A stretch of DNA of 64,000 bases, taken from positions 124,001 to 188,000 of the forward strand of contig VRMN01000019.1 of assembly GCA_008690995.1 (NCBI GenBank), given 5' to 3'. A program made the position numbers and the translations under genes. Numbering within the stretch: the first letter of the stretch is position 1; every line of letters begins with the position of its first letter. This DNA is from Porphyridium purpureum (Eukaryota; Rhodophyta; Bangiophyceae; Porphyridiales; Porphyridiaceae). Of the stretch, positions 10,692 to 21,180 are shown piece by piece. The notes beneath the pieces are model-generated. The model made no database searches, was not told the DNA's origin, and saw nothing but the letters and a program-made list of their open reading frames with translations.

Positions 10692-11460
10692 TCACAATTC
10701 ATTATAAAAAAAAGCGGAATATACTTGTGCGCGCGTCCTTCCGCCCAAAGGCTTGAAAATCGTCTGCCGCAAAGCCTTCAGAAATGCACCGGCTGCAATG
10801 ACATCCTCCGCGCTAAAAGCCTCCCAAGAGAACTGCGGTCGCCTCGACCTGAACGTGTTCTCAACTACGGCCTTCGCAACAACTAGAGGATGTTCCGGCA
10901 TTACGAATGGGTCCCCACACCCATGCGGCGGCGAGTAGAACAGTGCGTCCAGACATACCCCGCCGTATGGACTGCAACTGTGTCCTGACTTCGTCGCGCT
11001 TCGCGTCCGGCAGGGCAAGATCGCGGACAATTTTCGTGCACTGACTCTTCAAGCGCAGCACGGGCTGACGGGCAAATGCGACCAACACGGCTTACCGCAC
11101 ACGATCACGCGCGTCAGAGCCAGCTTGCTCAACACTCGTGGCCGGGGATACCATTGTGACAAGCGCTCCGGTTGGAACCACACTTATGCAAGAACCCAAC
11201 AACACGTCATGCCCCGAATCCTCACTGTAACCCGCGCTGCGCCCCTCCACGCTGCCGGTCCGCGCTCCGAGCTCCATCGCCAGTACACCTGACTCGCACT
11301 TGGGGACGCGAATCCTCTCTGCAGCGTCGACAAGCTTGTCTTCTGCATGCTGTTTCTCGAGGATGAGCGCAGTGATGAACTCGTTTTTCTCTGCCACCGT
11401 AACCACACAAGCGTCAAGGTGCGCCTGCAGCGTCCTACGCTGCGACTGCAGAGCCTTCAT
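10692..11460 (-). pseudogene. Remnant of a coiled-coil protein gene
   Basis: On the minus strand, 11460-11092 encodes a heptad-rich peptide (QSQRRTLQAHLDACVV, then EKNEFITALILEKQHAEDKLVDAAERI) followed by a low-complexity tail. Two further short frames continue to 10692. There is no catalytic domain. A similar heptad-rich peptide lies at 14303-14527, so these may be pieces of one decayed gene or of two related ones. A small spliced gene is also possible. Confidence 0.35.
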
Positions 11461-12014
11461 AGTCCTAGAGGAACGGTAAACTCCCCGGCCCCTGGGAGTG
11501 CCCGCGTATTCTTGCGCCAGCTATCCACCGTGCACAAAGCCCGCCAACAAACTGTCCTTGCCCTGCGACCTACTCATGCTGATCGTCTCTAACCGCTCGA
11601 CAAACACGCCCGCAACCGGTCACTCCCACAGCTATGTCGACTCTTCTCGTCGGCACGCCAACGGTAAACCAGAGTAACCCCGTCAAAGGAGCATTCGAGA
11701 CCTTGCCGGGTTGCATACCAAAACACCTCCCAAAACCGCGAATGGTCCCGGGACCATTTTCATGAAACGCACCCGGTTTGCTACGACCGCCATGAAGTCC
11801 CTGAGTTGACGCATAGAAGTCTCTGAGGCTGCCGTGGACCAACACACACACTCAGCAGCTGGGTCGTGCACATAATGCAACCACACCCAAGAAGTATCGC
11901 TACCGAGCCTGCCAGCTCCAGAAGTAGTATGACTCGTGTCTTAGTGCAGAACCTCTCAAACATTTAAGAAAAGGAAGATTCTTTACTGTTCCCTTCGTCT
12001 AATCTATTAAAGTA
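11461..12014. other. No gene recognised
   Basis: GC-richer than its flanks, with only short overlapping frames. It lies between the coiled-coil remnant and the SET-domain fragment. Confidence 0.35.
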
Positions 12015-12455
12015 TCAAATCGGACGGCAGTCCTGACACACACAATTGGGAAGCAAGTCATTGCCGCCGTACGTCAGCGTGAGCTCCTCCCCGGCCTCAA
12101 TGTTATGCGCCGCGAAAAAGAATATGGAAGCCCGAGTCTCCGATAAAAATATCGATTCTGCGTAGACGTTCGGCCTCTGGCAGCGATTGCTCAGGAAGCG
12201 AAGTTGGTTTTCGTCAGCAAAGCCCGACCCAGGCCGGTCATCGATGACGTCACCATCTATGTCAAACAAGTAGACGTGGTCACCCTGGCGGTTTGCAGCA
12301 TCCCTTGTCAGTCGCTCGCCCGGATACTCGCCAATGCACTTACCCCAGTAGAGCCTACGGTACGCTTGCGTCGGGGATTTACCGATGTTTTCCTGACCAA
12401 AATGGTTTGTACCAGGTCCAGTGTCAATGTTCAAACTCCCTACTAGTAGAAGCAA
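12015..12455 (-). pseudogene. SET-domain fragment (histone-lysine methyltransferase type)
   Basis: A frame of 146 codons with no ATG. It covers most of a SET domain: YWGKCIGEYPGERLT (the GxY-E-Y-x-Gexit block), HVYLFDIDGDVIDD, LRFLSNRCQRPNV (family RFINHSCEPNV), SIFFFAAHNIEAGEELTLTYG, then a post-SET CVCQDC cluster that would bind zinc. The catalytic NHSC block reads SNRC, so the usual His is lost. The N-terminal SET strand and any pre-SET region are missing. A Tc1 transposase frame starts 97 bases beyond the open end, so transposon insertion or decay may have removed the rest. An exon joined through a CTACTAGTAG-type acceptor cannot be excluded. Confidence 0.65.
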
Positions 12456-12551
12456 GCGTGTCTATATAATTTCCCTTTTAAACCAGTTTCAAACTATTTT
12501 TGCTCCTCAAGCCAGAGGTGAGCGCGCGCTTTTGCGGGACTCCATGAGGCT

Positions 12552-13733
12552 ATGAAAGAGTTCAAGGCATGTGCCAGAGGACCAAGGCATAGACTGCACT
12601 TAGGCATTCGATCATGTCCAGATGCACCAGCCGCAGGTCTTGGAAATAAAGCGATATGGCTATCCGAATTTGAGAGAGGCCACATTGACGCTCTGCACCG
12701 GCTCTGCCTGATGCCGCGGGCCATTGCAGCACGTTTTTGTCCGCGCCCAGGCAAAACTCGACGATCGTACAAGACTGTGGAGCGAGTTTTGAAGAATCGA
12801 GGCAAGAAAAGAGTTTTCAAGAAGCCCGGACAGGCACGGACAATATCGCCGAAATTGGAGCGTCGCCTGATTCGGCACGTCATTACGGATAGATTGACGT
12901 CTGCACAGGCAGTGACGGAGCTGCAGCTTGCGTGCAGTGCGAGAACTGTTCGCCGTATCCTGCAGAGATCACCGGAGGTTCGTATTATCGCACAGAGGCA
13001 AAAGTTCTTCATTTCGGAAAAGAACCGAGTCAAGCGGCTTGCATTTGCTCGAGAATACGTTCACAAGCCGCTATCGTTTCGGAAGAATGTCATCTTCTCG
13101 GATGAAAAGATCTTTCGGCTGGACGGGCCGCACGGGTACAACAATACTTATCAGCGAACGCGAGGCCCTGAGCCCGCGCCAACCATGCGTCGCCATAGTG
13201 GCGGAGGATCAGCGATGTTTTGGGGTGCCATGTCGTGGCACGGACTGAGTACGTTGCATCGTGTTCAAGGCTCGCTGAATGCCGAGCGATATCGGCAGGT
13301 TATGCTGAACTTCATGATGTTCTGGGCACTGGAGCTGCCTTGGCGCCTTGATCAGCCGGATTGCCCATTCATATTTCAGCAAGATAATGCGCCCGGACAT
13401 GCAGCGCTGAGCACGCGCGAGCTGTTTGACACGGTCGGAATCGCACTACTTGATTGGCCAGCGCGGTCGCCGGACTTGAATCCAGTTGAGAATCTGTGGG
13501 CGATCGTTTCTCGCCGTGTGCATTGGCAAGGACGCCAGTTTATGCGCCTCGATGACATGCTTCCAGTCATCTATGACTGCTGGCGAACGAAAGCGCCAAA
13601 GTATGTTGAGGGATTTATCGAGAGCACATCCCGTCGCCTGCAAGCTTGCATCGACGCCGCTGACCGTCAGATGAAGTGCTACTTCCGTCACTGGACTCAA
13701 ATCTCTTCTCATAAACATTCTTGTCCTGATTAA
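12552..13733 (+). CDS. Tc1/mariner transposase, copy B (intact DD34E)
   Basis: A 393-residue open frame from an ATG, the best-preserved transposase in the window. It has an N-terminal helix-turn-helix region (EFERGHIDALHRLCLMPRAIA ... KTVERVLKNRG) and a second HTH (LTSAQAVTELQLACSARTVRRIL). The DDE core has Asp in VIFSDEKIFRLDG, Asp in FQQDNAPGHAA and Glu in PDLNPVENLW, with exactly 34 residues between the last two. The GGGSAMFWGAMSWHG block is also intact. The C-terminus ends soon after the usual helix. I could not find convincing terminal inverted repeats in the 300 bases on either side. It could be a recent insertion or a domesticated copy. Confidence 0.9.
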   Translation: MKEFKACARGPRHRLHLGIRSCPDAPAAGLGNKAIWLSEFERGHIDALHRLCLMPRAIAARFCPRPGKTRRSYKTVERVLKNRGKKRVFKKPGQARTISPKLERRLIRHVITDRLTSAQAVTELQLACSARTVRRILQRSPEVRIIAQRQKFFISEKNRVKRLAFAREYVHKPLSFRKNVIFSDEKIFRLDGPHGYNNTYQRTRGPEPAPTMRRHSGGGSAMFWGAMSWHGLSTLHRVQGSLNAERYRQVMLNFMMFWALELPWRLDQPDCPFIFQQDNAPGHAALSTRELFDTVGIALLDWPARSPDLNPVENLWAIVSRRVHWQGRQFMRLDDMLPVIYDCWRTKAPKYVEGFIESTSRRLQACIDAADRQMKCYFRHWTQISSHKHSCPD

Positions 13734-14302
13734 CCTGTTTCATAGTGCTTCTCTTGTTTGGCCCTTCTCACGGCCGTCTTTTTGATTTACCACACCTTTG
13801 CACGTCCCTACCGCTTTCCTGTGTCAAATATGAATTTTGTGCCATCAAAACAGACGCAAGCCAAATCTAAAATTCGATTTTTCCAAGAAAGAACTTGAGC
13901 ACGTCCTGTGTGACAACCAACTTAGCCCGGACTGTAGCAAAAGAAATTTACAACCCTAAAATGACCCTATAGTATCTTGTGGAACCCTGAATTGATTTCC
14001 ATCCTCGACTAGCGGAGCGGCAAATAGAGTATTGGAACATTTTGGCCGTAACCCTTGGAGCTGCTTAAAGACCTCTTTTCGCCTCCGTTCTGGCAGCCCC
14101 GAATCTCAGGTGATCATTGTAATATGAGGTTTGGGCTTCACAACCGGATTTTCGGCAAAGGCAAGCCGCACGGCGCGATGCATGTGGTCGCGACTATTGG
14201 GCACTGTGTCATCAACACGCTGCTCCAAAACATATGCTCCGCAAATCTCCACATCGGGCTCCAGAATCGCAGTCGTCATCAGCACGAACGTGTTCTGGTA
14301 AA
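13734..14302. other. No gene recognised; possible element flank
   Basis: AT-rich. A minus-strand frame at 14106-14381 contains a peptide without recognisable domain, adjacent to the coiled-coil frame that follows. Confidence 0.35.
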
Positions 14303-14527
14303 TCATCCACTTGCATCCTCCTTTCCTGAAGAGTACCGACCTCCTGCCTGGAGTGCCTCGATTTTCATTTGACGACCACATTTCTCGTCCTTGAGGGCAT
14401 CAACATGAGCAATGCCAATGGCATTTTCGGTTCGAGCCTGTAAATTTTCCTGCTCCAAAGTATTGACGCGCTGGGTCTTTTCTTCGAGCTCATTCGTGCA
14501 GACTCGCAGACGTTGCTGCAGGCTCAT
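14303..14527 (-). pseudogene. Coiled-coil fragment
   Basis: A minus-strand frame of 74 codons with clear heptads (LQQRLRVCTNELEEKTQRVNT, then LEQENLQARTENA). It resembles in style the 11092-11460 remnant on the same strand. No intact gene surrounds it. Confidence 0.35.
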
Positions 14528-15355
14528 CAGTTGCGGAGCTACCTTCCGTGAATAATGGGCAACAGATTCTTCTTTTCCTTTTGAGAGGGGCTGAATTCAG
14601 ATGCAACTGCTCCTCCGGCTTTAAATTACCCGACTCGGATAACGTCATCGAAGCCCGCTCACCTCATTTGTCCTCCTATTATTTGTTTCACATCCCATTT
14701 GCTCCCGTTCATTCCCCTTCCACGCCCGACTCACTCCCAGATGTTCCTCGTTGTTTCAATATGCTGACTTTTGGACCACATTAACACCACATTAACACCA
14801 CTTTTGGACCACTTTTGGACCACTTTTGGACCACTTTTGGACCACTTTTGGACCACTTTTGGACCACTTTTGGACCACTTTTGGACCAGCTTAATTCTTT
14901 CCTTTGGAAAACGACAAATTCCATGTGAATCTAGGAATGCCCGCTACAACGTGAGGTAAAAGCTCGCGTCGATGAAGTGAGTCTTTGAGTCCTAAATGAA
15001 CTTGATAGAAAGATCCTTTGCAGGACCTGGCGGTCGAGCACGACTGCTGTGCGGGATGCTTTGGAAGTAGGCGCGATGAGTTAGTTTCTGGCACACGGTA
15101 CGGGTACCATTGGCGCAGATTCATTCAGGAGTTATAGATGCTTCGGCCAGTGCTTGTATCTGCGCTGCGGCAGTATTATAATTGATATGGCGTATGTACT
15201 GTCTTTTTCTTCATTCGATGGTAAAGACCCGGCAAGCCTCTGGTTCGATTTAGGTGCTCAGCTGCGCAGTCCGACCAACGCGACTGTTGCAAGAACCAAA
15301 CAGGATGAGCTTGGTCTTCACCTCGGCTGTCAATTTCCAGGTTTGCAAGGCAGCT
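14528..15355. other. No gene recognised apart from a short tandem repeat
   Basis: AT-rich sequence with the 11-bp array at 14802-14889. The part from about 14.9 kb may still belong to the gypsy-like fossil that follows, but is too degraded to call. Confidence 0.35.
14802..14889. repeat. 11-bp tandem repeat, eight copies
   Basis: The unit TTTTGGACCAC is repeated eight times almost without variation, preceded by two ACATTAACACC units that look like a diverged start of the same array. The uniformity suggests recent expansion. Confidence 0.9.
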
Positions 15356-15600
15356 TCAGTTTCCATTCGGACCTTTACACGTGCGGCATTTCTTGAAGAG
15401 CTCTTCCACGTTAATAGTCCTCCCAGACCACCAAGAGCTGTTGTCGGACATCAAAGCCGTAGTTTTTCGAACCCTAAAGTGTTCAGATGTAAAAGCTCCG
15501 TGCAAAGCGTTTAGAATGCGGGTTGCCAAAGTATCTGGCACTATCCGTCTCGGGCGATCCGTGAGCTGTGCCCACATGACATCAAACACATCTCCCACGT
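15356..15600 (-). mobile_element. Fossil gypsy-like integrase fragment
   Basis: The minus strand encodes an integrase zinc-finger region (IVPDTLATRILNALHGAF, a SEHFRVRKTTALM block, then NVEELFKKCRTC), which fits the His-His-Cys-Cys finger of Ty3/gypsy integrases. Only this part is clear. It is broken and old. It stops exactly at the TA that flanks the neighbouring mariner element. Confidence 0.6.
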
Positions 15601-15601
15601 A

Positions 15602-15631
15602 TCGTGCGACCAAATCGAGTAGGGGACAGTA
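15602..15631 (+). repeat. Left terminal inverted repeat of copy C
   Basis: About 25 of 30 bases match the inverted right end. Confidence 0.8.
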
Positions 15632-15804
15632 CCTTTTTCCAAGGTTTACTAGTAAATTGATCTGCATTACTATAGAAAGGATAGAGGTCGGGTGAAAAGG
15701 GAATGTGAAGGAGGTCAAAACGAATAGGGGACACGGCGCATTACAGGGTATTACCCAGCCATAGAGAATCGGAATTGGTCGCGATTTCCTTGCATGTTTG
15801 CGCC

Positions 15805-16961
15805 TCAACCATACGCACAGTCGAATATTCGTTTCGGCAACGACGCGTACAAATTGGCCAGTACAGGCTGGTCCAAAGTCTCCCAAGCCAGTAAAATGGC
15901 ATTCTTGAGCTCTAGCACCGTCTGATACTGCCTTGCACCCTCGTAAACCTTGCGCGCTAGTATTCCCCACAGGTTCTCGATAATATTGAATTCCGGCAAG
16001 TACGCTGGCCAGTCTAGAAGCTCCACATTCTCGTCATTCATGAAATTCTTAACCAGGCGACTTGTGTGCACTGGCGCGTTATTCTGCTGAAAACCCATGT
16101 TCGGGCCCGCTATCTGACGGCAGCGGTCCAGCACATTGTCCTCTCGAAGCAGGGAGAAATATTTTGCAGCCGTAAATGACCCCTCAATAAAATGAAAGTG
16201 AATCTTTTCTCTTGCAGAAATTGCACCCCAAACCATTCATCCACCGCCGCCGGAATGTCGCGACCAAACGTCTGGAACGTCCGCCGCACGCTCAACCCAC
16301 GTCTTGTGGAAACCATCGGGTCCGTCCAGGTTGAACTTCTTTTCGCCAGTGAACACAATTGCGGTCCAATTGGTCTGTTCCAGCTGATGGTACCTGGCCC
16401 AGGCCAGTCTCTTGAGCTTGCGATTGAGTGTCAGTGGCGGACAAGCTGGAATTTTGCGGTATGCATACGTGTCACTCACTGCCTTAATGATTGTTGTCAA
16501 ATTTTGGATTGGTTTAGCTCCACAAATTCGCAGAGCTGCTTGAACCTGACGTGCCGTGTGAATGTTTGGAAGCTTAGCGATGTTAAAAATCTTCGTTTTG
16601 ACCGCCTCAGCCAGCTTCGAAGCGTTCACATTGGCATATTTCTGGCAGTAGTCGTTTGGAGCCGACAAATAGCGGAAAACCACGTTCTTAGAGCGCCCAA
16701 TTTTGGTCGAAATGGCTCTCACGCTGTTGCTCGACTCTCGGAGACCGTGGATACGTCCGTTCTCCTCGCCCGTAAGGCCAATATTGCGCCCCGTGGAGTC
16801 AAAATGGAGCTCTTCACGAGCTGCGATGGATCCGCACTTTTCCGCTTACACTGAACCGCCGACGTCCGAGATATTTCGCTTCCACGCAGTGTCCCGTGTC
16901 CGTTTCGAGCCACAAATTTCGTCGAAACCGTTGCAGACGAACCCCGCCGTTCTACTTTCAT
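15805..16961 (-). pseudogene. Broken Tc1/mariner transposase of copy C
   Basis: Three minus-strand frames cover one transposase. The N-terminal piece (from 16961) and the middle piece (from 16722) are in different frames, so a frameshift lies near 16720. The middle and last pieces are in the same frame, divided by a TGA at 16237-16239, just before MVWGAIS. The catalytic residues are gone as well: the first Asp site reads IVFTGEKKFNLDG (Gly for Asp) and the second FQQNNAPVH (Asn for Asp); the Glu in IIENLW remains. The element can no longer make transposase, although its ends could still be moved by a related enzyme. Confidence 0.85.
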
Positions 16962-17010
16962 AGCAAAAGATCAAAATTTACTATTGATTAAGTCTTTTTC
17001 TGAAAATTTT

Positions 17011-17040
17011 GACTGTCCCCTATCCGATTTGGTCGCACCT
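17011..17040 (-). repeat. Right terminal inverted repeat of copy C
   Basis: Inverted partner of 15602-15631, followed by the flanking TA at 17041-17042. Confidence 0.8.
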
Positions 17041-17042
17041 TA

Positions 17043-20000
17043 CAGCGGACGTACTCCGCGCTATCTAGCACCCAGGCACTTCCGTCGTTGCAGACGTTAA
17101 CGCCGAGGTACAGGATTGGTTTGGCCTTCGTGCTCTAGGAAATGAGCAGTGCGGCCTTCGTAATGCTGAATAGCTTTGCCAGCTCGCGCATTGCATCTTG
17201 CACGGAGGCCGTGGTGCCTATGATGCCGCCATCATCCACATAAGGGACGAGCAGCGTCAGCACGCCTGCTCGGTGGCGCCAGTACACGTTGCGGTCTGAC
17301 GCTGACTCTTGCCAACGCGCACCGGTCAACTTTTCGCGCGCGTGCGCGGAAAAGTCAAAGCCTGCTCGAGGTAGCCCATACAGGGCCACGGGCAGAGGCA
17401 CGACAGGATCCTTCAGCGTCGCAATCTTGCGCATGTCGTTTCGCGGCAAAACACCATCTAAGAACGGCAACATTGCCTTGAAGTGTGCGAATGTCGGGTT
17501 GCCCTTGAGTGGCGCGTGGACGTAGGCCGCGTCGATGTCGAAGAACATCGCGTCTGCCGCGGCGCTGTGGACGTGGAGCGTGACCGACACTGCCGCGCGG
17601 ATGCTGGAAAGCCCCGGCGTGCGATCAAACTGCAGCGTTTCGGGTGGCGCACGCCGACCATCGGCGTCGGTGATGTGGCAACCTTGTGCCACGACGCGGC
17701 ACTTGAGCACGCGGTGCTCTGGCGGCATTTCGTGGTCCTTGACAGCCATGATTGACTTCAAGTTGTCGACGCGGGAATGCTTGACGCGCGCAGCCTCGCT
17801 CTTGCCGAAGGCCTTATGGAACGGCAGCGCTCCGCTGCCGATCAGCGTCTGCATTTCTTTCGTAAACGCGAATCTTCCGGCTTCCGTGAGCGCGTGCGTG
17901 GCGAATGCCACAACCTTGGCCACGCCGAGATCGGCACCAATGCTGCTGCTTGCTGCATCTTGGTGGGCGGCACCATCCTGATGCTTTGACTGCGCCAGCT
18001 GCGCCACACCCAGCACCGCTTCCAACACGCGTGCGTCGCCTGCCTTTCTGTCGCGCCGATGCTCTTTGAACCGCATGGCGCGCTCGCCGAGCAACCCAAT
18101 GGCTGCCGCATGAGATCAAAGCTCCTTGCTTCCGAACCCACGAAGCAAGTCACCACCATTCTCATCAGTGAGAGCCCAATCGGGACCGTGCGTCTCATAT
18201 CCCGAAGCGCATCGTTCATTTCTGCGCTCCACACGCGCCGCTCACGCTTTGCACCAGGCTGCGCCACTGCAGGCGCAGGCACGCCATGCTCCTGCACGGC
18301 TTGGTCCTCTCCCACATCGTGCTGCATTGCGCGAGCACCTAGTGACGGGTCAATTCTCGGATCGATCGCAGCATTCCTCTCCGGCATTACACGGGCAACT
18401 GTACGCCTTCTTGGATATGAAGTATTGCAAGGAGACACCTGTGTGGATAATCTCCACTCGCCTACCCACCTCGCCGCTGAAAAGCAGAGATCCGCGAAGG
18501 GGATCGCGAGGATGTTGAGGCGCGATCCAATTGTCGTCGGGGATGGTACGCGGAGACCCATGGCGAGGGCTAGCGTGCCCGGCGAATCGAACTTGCTGCG
18601 ATCGGGCGCCATGACGTGGATCTCCCTTCCGAACGGCGAGATGTCGCGGTTCCACGGAAAACCGTAGAGCGCCTCGTTTCGCGTCGTGCCCAAGGCACCT
18701 TTCCAAATAGCGTTGCGGGCAACTGCCCAATACTGCGTCGCAAAGGCGAACCATTCCGGCTCGAAGCCGGCGGCAAGGAGCAACGCGCAGATTTTTGAAT
18801 TCAGGTCACGGTGAACGCGCTCGTGGGTCGCGTGGGTACTCGGGCGGTGCGCCAAACCAATTTCGTGGGCGACCAAGTTAGTCTTTAAGGCCGTTTCAAA
18901 CGTGCCTTGGAACTCACCGCCCTCGTCGCTCTTGACGAGGCGCGGCTATCCGCGTCCTCTCTGGATCTTGAGCAGCGCCGTCAGCGCGCTCTCGGAAGTT
19001 TTGTTTGCGAGGGGGGCCACCACGGGCCAGCCTGTGGCTGCTTCGCGGTGTGTGAAGAGCCAGCGCGTGCCGCATATTCCGACTTCAGTCGGATCAACCA
19101 ACTCGACGGAGACGGTTTCGTTGAAGCCCGCGAATCGGGTAGTCTCTTTCTTGCGCGGCGCGCGAAGCGTCTTTAGCTTCGCCGCCTGGCATGCGTCACA
19201 ATCCGCTCTTGTGGGCATGTGGAGCACATCGTGTTCGACGGCCAGTGTGCCGTCACTGTGCTGTTCATTCGTCATGTGCCTGCTCGCATCAGCGCACTCG
19301 AGCGTGTCTAGCTCCTGATTTTTGGTGATCTCACCTTCTGCGTCAACCTTGGCTGGGTTGCGCCGGAGAACGTGGCCGCCGACCTGTATCTTCATGCCGG
19401 GCTGCGGAAGCCAGTCGAGGCCAAGGATCAGGGAGTGGTGCCCTGTGCGCACCCACGCGGACGCGTGCTCGTTGGTGATATCTGGCACAGCCAGTAGGAA
19501 TGTGGTCTTGCCGCTGATCGGCGTGCTTCGGCCGTCAGCGAGCCGGATGCGTGGACAATTGGGTCCACTCGTTGTGAACGGGAAACGGAGCCTGTGGTAG
19601 AGGTCCGACACAAATGTGGCTGTGGCGCCGGTGTCGACGACGGCTTGGGCCTGGTGCCCGATGATAAATACCGGGATGCGCATCAGGTCCGAGGCCTCAA
19701 TGGCGCTCGTGCCTATCTCGAGCTCGGCGGCTCGGAGTTCTTGTGTGCACTGGGCGGCCCAATGACCACGTCGCCCACAATTGTGGCACGTGTCATTCGC
19801 CGCGCGGCCGGTCTTGTGCAGCGCGTGGACATTCTTTGGAGCAGCGCGCTGCGGTTGCTTCTTGCGTCCCTTGCCCTTCTTCTGTGCTCCTGCTTGGCGA
19901 TGCGGCGCCTCGGCCGTGCCGAGATCTATGGGGGCAACGTCTTCGCTGGCAAATGCCGATGCGTGAACGCTCTGCCGGTAGCCCGTGTCTACGGCCAGCG

Positions 20001-21180
20001 CGTCGTGGTACGACGACGGCTGCTTTAGCAAAACTTGGATTTGGATTTTGCTGCTAAGCCCTTGCACAAACCTGTCGAGGCGCTCAGAGTCACTCACTCC
20101 CGGAAGACGAAGGAGGCAATTGCCAAAGTCGTTGACGTACTCGTTTACGCTGCGGCCCCTTTGAGAGCAGGCGGCAAGCCGGTCTCGCGCAACCTGGCTG
20201 GACGCCATAGGTTCGAATTTGAGTTTGAAAGCATCCAGGAACTTCGCAAACGTGACTGGCTTTGGATCCAGCACGGACCACTAGAGCCTGACGGCTCCGT
20301 GGAAGAACGATGAGGCCACGCGGACGCACTTCAACTCCGCCTCGTCGTCCCAAGGACAGCCACCGAGGCGATACTCCTCCTCGAGTTGCGTGAGAATTGG
20401 GGCGTTGGCGGCGTCGCACCACGCAGCAACTGCGAGAGCGTCGCGTCCTCCAAGGAAGGCGACCACTGGTGCGGACTTAACTTGCGAACTCGCGTCTACA
20501 CGCGCGTATGTGCCGCTGCGCACACGGTGCGTTTTGGATGCGAGCGCCGCGCACTCCTCCTGTACTTGCCCAATGAGTTCATCGCGCATCCGCGAGAGCT
20601 CTTGGGCCATAGCCTGGCGCATGAGCTCGACTTCGCTCGACACGCCCGCCGACGCCTGTTGCTACTGCTGTTGTGCAGCTGCTTGAGCAGCAAGCTCGGC
20701 CTACATGGCCTTCTGCTGCTGGCGAGCAAGCGCTGCTTTGCGCTCTTGCTCCAGCTGTGTCGGGGTTCCTTTGACCTGACCCCATCGCGGTGAGCCCACT
20801 GCTCTGTGCATCTCTGCACAAGCCTTCTTATTTCAACCGTCTTTTGCAGCCAGACCCTGCCTGTTCGCGCCGTTTCTCTTGAACGCGCTGGTAGCTGTCG
20901 CTGTTGTGCCGTGCTTCTCGTGCACGCACTTGTCGCTGACGCTGTTGAGCTGTGCCTTTGCACAACCGTATCTTTGGAACAGTCCCACTGCCTTTATCGC
21001 GCCTCGCGCCTTGTGCACGCTCCGATCTTCTCCAAACAGCTTTGCTGCTGAGGTGGCGCCGTACCTCGTGCACGCGCTTTTGGTAGATGCCTTGCAGCTT
21101 ATGGAGCCGTTGCTGCTCCTCTTTCTCACTTGAGCTTCTCAAGTTCTTAAGCCTTACGATGCTGCTCGCGTCTTGCAAAC
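17043..21180 (-). mobile_element. Fossil copia-like LTR retrotransposon, copy 1 (incomplete)
   Basis: Parts read on the minus strand from about 21.2 kb downward are: an Arg/Ser-rich gag start; a gag core with zinc knuckle CHNCGRRGHWAAQC; an aspartic protease with VDTGATATFVS; integrase finger and core; and a reverse transcriptase up to the YVDD region. The order gag-protease-integrase-RT is copia type. It is broken in several places and lacks the end of RT, RNase H and the distal LTR; it ends at the TA flank of mariner copy C. An upstream LTR-like region with a TATATAAA box (minus strand, near 21.8 kb) may belong to it. It is older than the copia element at 22.28-28.13 kb. Confidence 0.85.

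Larger units (their letters stand above)
15602..17040 (-). mobile_element. Tc1/mariner DNA transposon, copy C (defective)
   Basis: A complete but defective element of 1.44 kb. Its ends are 30-bp inverted repeats (15602-15631 and 17011-17040) sharing GTGCGACCAAATCG and TAGGGGACAGT. TA dinucleotides sit at both outer edges (15600-15601 and 17041-17042), as expected for the TA target duplication. It contains the damaged transposase gene described separately. Confidence 0.85.

Noticed and set aside
12456-12551. Terminal inverted repeat for mariner copy B starting CAGTTTCAAACTATTTTTGC at 12484
   Set aside because: The only similar stretch downstream (CCTGTTTCATAGTGC, from 13735) is in direct, not inverted, orientation, so it is not a TIR.
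15231-15255. A GGTTCGATTT word resembling a tRNA B box
   Set aside because: The following bases do not complete the B box, and no acceptor stem or A box was found at the right distance.
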